Shown here: positions 34,048 through 36,820 of the stretch, one piece after another
Numbering within the stretch: position 1 is the stretch's first letter
How the letters are laid out: every line of letters begins with the position of its first letter
Source of the DNA: Syntrophomonadaceae bacterium
GTDB lineage: Bacteria > Bacillota > Dethiobacteria > DTU022
Assembly: GCA_007119965.1 (NCBI GenBank)
Contig: SKOR01000049.1
Span: forward strand, 1-36,820
Reading direction: 5' to 3'
Length of the DNA stretch: 36,820 nt
Notes under the pieces: generated by a model
Told to the model about the DNA's origin: nothing
What the model saw: only the letters and a program-made list of their open reading frames with translations
Databases searched by the model: none
Program-made: the position numbers and the translations under genes

Positions 34048-34076
34048 CTATTCCCCAGTCCATAACAAATTCCTTC
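34048..34076 (-). promoter_or_regulatory. Sigma-H-like promoter of hpf
   Basis: The minus strand holds GAAGGAATT (34076-34068), an 11-base spacer, and GGGGAATAG (34056-34048). This fits the Bacillus sigma-H consensus RnAGGAwww - N11-12 - RnnGAATww at nearly every fixed position. The start would be near 34041, about 42 bases before the hpf ATG. The Bacillus homologue yvyD is known to be under sigma-H and sigma-B. Confidence 0.55.
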
Positions 34077-34085
34077 CTGAATAAT

Positions 34086-34832
34086 TTACTTAATCAGTGG
34101 ATTATAGGCAATCACGGCCGCATGTACTTCTGCACCACTTTTGTGCAGGGCTTTAGCAGCCTCTTTCAGGGTTGAACCGGTAGAGTAAATATCGTCAATC
34201 AACAGGATCACGGTGCCCGGCGGGAACACAGTGCTGCTGCTAAAAGCACTGCGGATATTTTCGAACCGCTCTGTGCGGGAAAGTGTGGCCTGGGATGCTG
34301 TATCAATAGTTTTAAAAAGGACCGGCAGGCATTGTATTTCTAAAACCCTGGCCGTATAAAGGGCAATCAGGCTACTTTGATTAAAACCGCGTTCTTTTTC
34401 CCGGCTCCTGTACAGGGGAACCGGGACAACCAGGTCCGGCCGGCAAAAGTGTCTTTCGCTTATTTCCAAACCCAGCCACCGGCCCAGCGGACGGGCCAGG
34501 GAACGCCGCCCATGGTATTTTAAGTTTTGCAGCAAAAACCGCCACTGCCCTTCATAAAAAGAAAGAGCAAAAAGTGACTGCAGGTAGGGCAGCGCAGGGC
34601 AGCAGGAGCAGGGACCCTCCCCGGGTGGGATCAGGCTTTCACAGGACGGGCAGATGCTGCCAGCAGGCGTAAAACCTGTTCCGCATGAACAACAGACCGG
34701 CCGCCCTTCGCATGACGGTAAAACCGCCCGGCAGAACAGGCAGCGCTCGGGAAAAATGATCTGCATAAAAGAATCGAGCCAGCGGGGCGGGGTTTTAGGA
34801 GCGCCCAGGTTAACGCCGCTTCCTGCGCTCAA
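34086..34832 (-). CDS. comFC: ComFC-family phosphoribosyltransferase-like protein
   Basis: A 248-residue member of the ComF/GntX family, needed for DNA uptake in naturally competent species. The N-terminal part is a cysteine-rich zinc region with five pairs (CLFC, CCSC, CPSC, CSCC and neighbours, about residues 30-85). The C-terminal half is a phosphoribosyltransferase fold with VPLYRSREKERGFNQS and the PRPP-binding ILLIDDIYSTGSTLKEA near 205-221. The start is TTG 34832, overlapping the recD2 stop as TTGA, with AGGGGA nine bases upstream. The comFA helicase gene that often precedes it is absent; the upstream partner is recD2. Whether the organism is competent is unknown. Confidence 0.88.
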   Translation of the reverse strand: MSAGSGVNLGAPKTPPRWLDSFMQIIFPERCLFCRAVLPSCEGRPVCCSCGTGFTPAGSICPSCESLIPPGEGPCSCCPALPYLQSLFALSFYEGQWRFLLQNLKYHGRRSLARPLGRWLGLEISERHFCRPDLVVPVPLYRSREKERGFNQSSLIALYTARVLEIQCLPVLFKTIDTASQATLSRTERFENIRSAFSSSTVFPPGTVILLIDDIYSTGSTLKEAAKALHKSGAEVHAAVIAYNPLIK

Positions 34833-36820
34833 CTGTCAGAGTCCCCTGATCGCAGGCGTCCGTCCAGAAAGGTATAGCGCTCTTCAGCCTTGTTGTTACG
34901 GACAGCAATGGCCAGGGCTTTTTTACTGCCAACGAGGACAGCCAGTTTGCGGGCGCGGGTGATCCCGGTATACAGGAGGTTGCGCTGCAGCAGCATGTAG
35001 TGCTGCGTAAGTACAGGCATAATAATTACCGGGTATTCACTGCCCTGGCTTTTGTGGACTGAAACGGCATATGATAATACCAGTTCATCAAGTTCGGAAA
35101 AATCATAGATAACGGGGCGGGGTTGGAGCAGGTCTCGAAAAGTAACGACAAGTTCAGTCTCTTCCCTGTCGATTGCTGTAATCAAACCGATATCGCCGTT
35201 AAATACTTCTTTTTGATAGTTATTGCGAATTTGCATTACCTTGTCACCAAGGCGGAAAATTGTCCCTTTGCCGGAGGCTTCCACTTTATCGCGGGACGAC
35301 GGGTTAAGGGCCTGCTGCAAAAGCAGGTTCAGGCGTTCCACACCGGCAGCTGTTTTACGCATTGGGGTCAGGACCTGAAGATCAAGCAGCGGGTCGAAGG
35401 GACCGTAGTTAGGCAGGCGTTCGCGACAAAGCTGAACTATCAACTGGGCGGCCTGCTCGGGATCCTCTTCATGCATAAAAAAGAAATCCTTGCGCTTTAC
35501 ATTCAGGTAGGGCATATCACCCTGATTTACGCGGTGGGCATTGACAACAATCATGCTTTCGCGAGCCTGACGAAAGATGTAGTTAAGGCGGAAACAGGGT
35601 ATATTGCCGGCATTGATCATATCTTTAAGCACATTCCCGGCCCCCACTGCGGGGAGCTGATCAACATCCCCGACCATCACCAGGCGGCAGCCTGATGGCA
35701 GGGCCTTGAGCAGGTTGTACATCAGCATCAGGTCGACCATGGATGCTTCGTCGATGATTACAACCCGGGCATCAACCGGGTTATCTTCATTGCGCTGAAA
35801 GCGAAAACCTTCCCCTTCGGTAAAACTGTATTCGAGCAGACGGTGAATCGTAAAGGCTTCCTGCCCTGTTGCCTCGGTCACCCGTTTAGCCGCCCGTCCG
35901 GTTGGGGCGGCGAGCAGCACTTTTTGTTTCATCAGCTGAAAAGTTGTAAGCAGGGCTTTGATAGTTGTCGTTTTCCCTGTCCCCGGGCCCCCGGTAACAA
36001 CCAGGATACCGTTGTGCAGGGCATACTCCAGGACCCCCAGCTGTTCTTCACTCAAATGAGAGCAATCGTTCCTTACCCTGCCGAGCACATTTTTAATTTC
36101 CAACTGAGCATACGGTTTGGCCAATTTGCTTAACTGCAGGACCAACCGGGCGGCACCCTTTTCAGCATGATAAAACGGGGCATAGTACACAGCTTCGCCG
36201 GACTCCTGCTCTTCGCAAAAGAGGCGCTTTTGTTCGACCATGAGACGAAGCTGCCTCTCAAAAAAAGATTCTCCGAACACTTCACCTGAAACATCAAGCA
36301 GTTCCCTGATCCGCTCAAATAGAACCTCGCGCGGCAGGTAGACGTGCCCCTGCTCGGAAGCCCTGCTGAGGGTATAGGTAATTGAAGCCTGGACCCGTTC
36401 GGGAGCATCTTCAGGAAGGCCCAGCTGACGGGCAATTTTGTCAGCCGTTTTAAACCCGATACCGAAAATATCTTCCGCCATCCGGTAGGGGTTTTCCCGG
36501 ACCTGGTTGATCGTATCGCTGCCGTAGCGGCGGTAGAGGCGCATCGCCTGCCCGACACCGACACCGTAACCCTGGAGGAAAACAAGCACATTTTGCACAT
36601 CTTTGTACTGCCTGTAGCTTCTTAATATCCCGGCCGCCTTTTTTGCCCCGATGCTTTCAACTTCCTGGAGGCGGTGCGGCTCATTTTCCATAATATCTAA
36701 GGTATCCAAACCAAAATAATCGACTATCTTATCAGCTGTTACAGGGCCGATTCCTTTAATCAGCCCTGAAGAGAGGTAGTTTTTTAACCCCCTGGTGGTT
36801 TTGGGAAGAAGGCGCTCCCA
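34829..36820 (-). CDS. recD2: RecD2-type SF1B DNA helicase, N-terminus cut by the right edge
   Basis: RecD2 is a 5'-3' helicase found in bacteria without RecBC partners for it, involved in DNA repair and replication-fork stability. The frame is open to the window edge; the first visible residues, up to SSGLIKGIGPVTADKIVDYFG, are the conserved region after the N-terminal OB domain, so about 60-100 residues are missing. Helix-hairpin-helix motifs follow (GIGFKTADKIARQLG), then Walker A VVTGGPGTGKTTTIKALL, APTGRAAKRVTE, VIIDEASMVDL, MVGDVDQLPAVGAG and the SH3-containing 2B domain, ending with the motif VSVHKSQGSEYPVIIMP and LLYTGITRARKL. A TTG start near 36709 would be spurious. It overlaps comFC by four bases. 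Confidence 0.95.
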   Translation of the reverse strand, partial: WERLLPKTTRGLKNYLSSGLIKGIGPVTADKIVDYFGLDTLDIMENEPHRLQEVESIGAKKAAGILRSYRQYKDVQNVLVFLQGYGVGVGQAMRLYRRYGSDTINQVRENPYRMAEDIFGIGFKTADKIARQLGLPEDAPERVQASITYTLSRASEQGHVYLPREVLFERIRELLDVSGEVFGESFFERQLRLMVEQKRLFCEEQESGEAVYYAPFYHAEKGAARLVLQLSKLAKPYAQLEIKNVLGRVRNDCSHLSEEQLGVLEYALHNGILVVTGGPGTGKTTTIKALLTTFQLMKQKVLLAAPTGRAAKRVTEATGQEAFTIHRLLEYSFTEGEGFRFQRNEDNPVDARVVIIDEASMVDLMLMYNLLKALPSGCRLVMVGDVDQLPAVGAGNVLKDMINAGNIPCFRLNYIFRQARESMIVVNAHRVNQGDMPYLNVKRKDFFFMHEEDPEQAAQLIVQLCRERLPNYGPFDPLLDLQVLTPMRKTAAGVERLNLLLQQALNPSSRDKVEASGKGTIFRLGDKVMQIRNNYQKEVFNGDIGLITAIDREETELVVTFRDLLQPRPVIYDFSELDELVLSYAVSVHKSQGSEYPVIIMPVLTQHYMLLQRNLLYTGITRARKLAVLVGSKKALAIAVRNNKAEERYTFLDGRLRSGDSDS

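Noticed and set aside
34006-34085. raiA-motif structured RNA upstream of hpf
   Set aside because: Only 86 bases separate hpf and comFC, too short for that RNA, and no conserved multi-stem pattern is visible.

Overview
The window is a compact, almost entirely minus-strand block of housekeeping genes from a member of the Bacillota, most likely a clostridial-type anaerobe of moderate GC. That assignment rests on gene content and order (secA-prfB-ftsEX-ctp-uvrBA, rapZ-whiA, pgk-tpiA-gpmI-eno, secG-rnr-smpB-ssrA), on Shine-Dalgarno sites close to AGGAGG before nearly every gene, on the frequent TTG and GTG starts, and on a sigma-H-like promoter before the hibernation factor gene, which would suit a spore-former. 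I cannot name the genus. No genes are convincingly encoded on the plus strand.

Reading in the direction of transcription (right to left): a recD2 helicase cut by the right edge overlaps a comFC-type phosphoribosyltransferase. Next come long-form hpf, an uncharacterised 377-residue protein with a nucleotidyltransferase-like N-terminal half, a secA with an unusual internal insertion and a structured leader, and prfB with its programmed +1 frameshift. A YitT-family membrane protein follows. Then there is a cell-envelope and division group: ftsE, ftsX and a coiled-coil M23 peptidase end at a good terminator, and a new promoter drives a C-terminal processing protease and a PDZ membrane protein placed like MinJ. 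A Gdt1/UPF0016 cation transporter leads into uvrB, uvrA and uvrC; a tandem 36-bp repeat lies over the uvrA stop codon.

The left half holds a Cof-type HAD phosphatase, rapZ, whiA (with no yvcK between them), rpoN (sigma-54), then pgk-tpiA-gpmI-eno without gapA or cggR, followed by secG, rnr, a nitroreductase, smpB and the 5' half of ssrA (tmRNA), which runs off the left edge. The themes are protein export and ribosome rescue (SecA, SecG, RF2, HPF, RNase R, SmpB, tmRNA), nucleotide excision repair, peptidoglycan remodelling at division, and lower glycolysis.

No stretch longer than 300 bases lacks a gene. The longest intergenic interval is the 288-base secA leader. I see no insertion sequence, prophage, CRISPR array, tRNA or rRNA. 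The points most worth a second look are the 377-residue unknown protein, the SecA insertion, the secA leader RNA, the GGGGACGG repeat at uvrA, the sigma-H-like hpf promoter, and the gene losses in the rapZ-whiA and glycolytic clusters.
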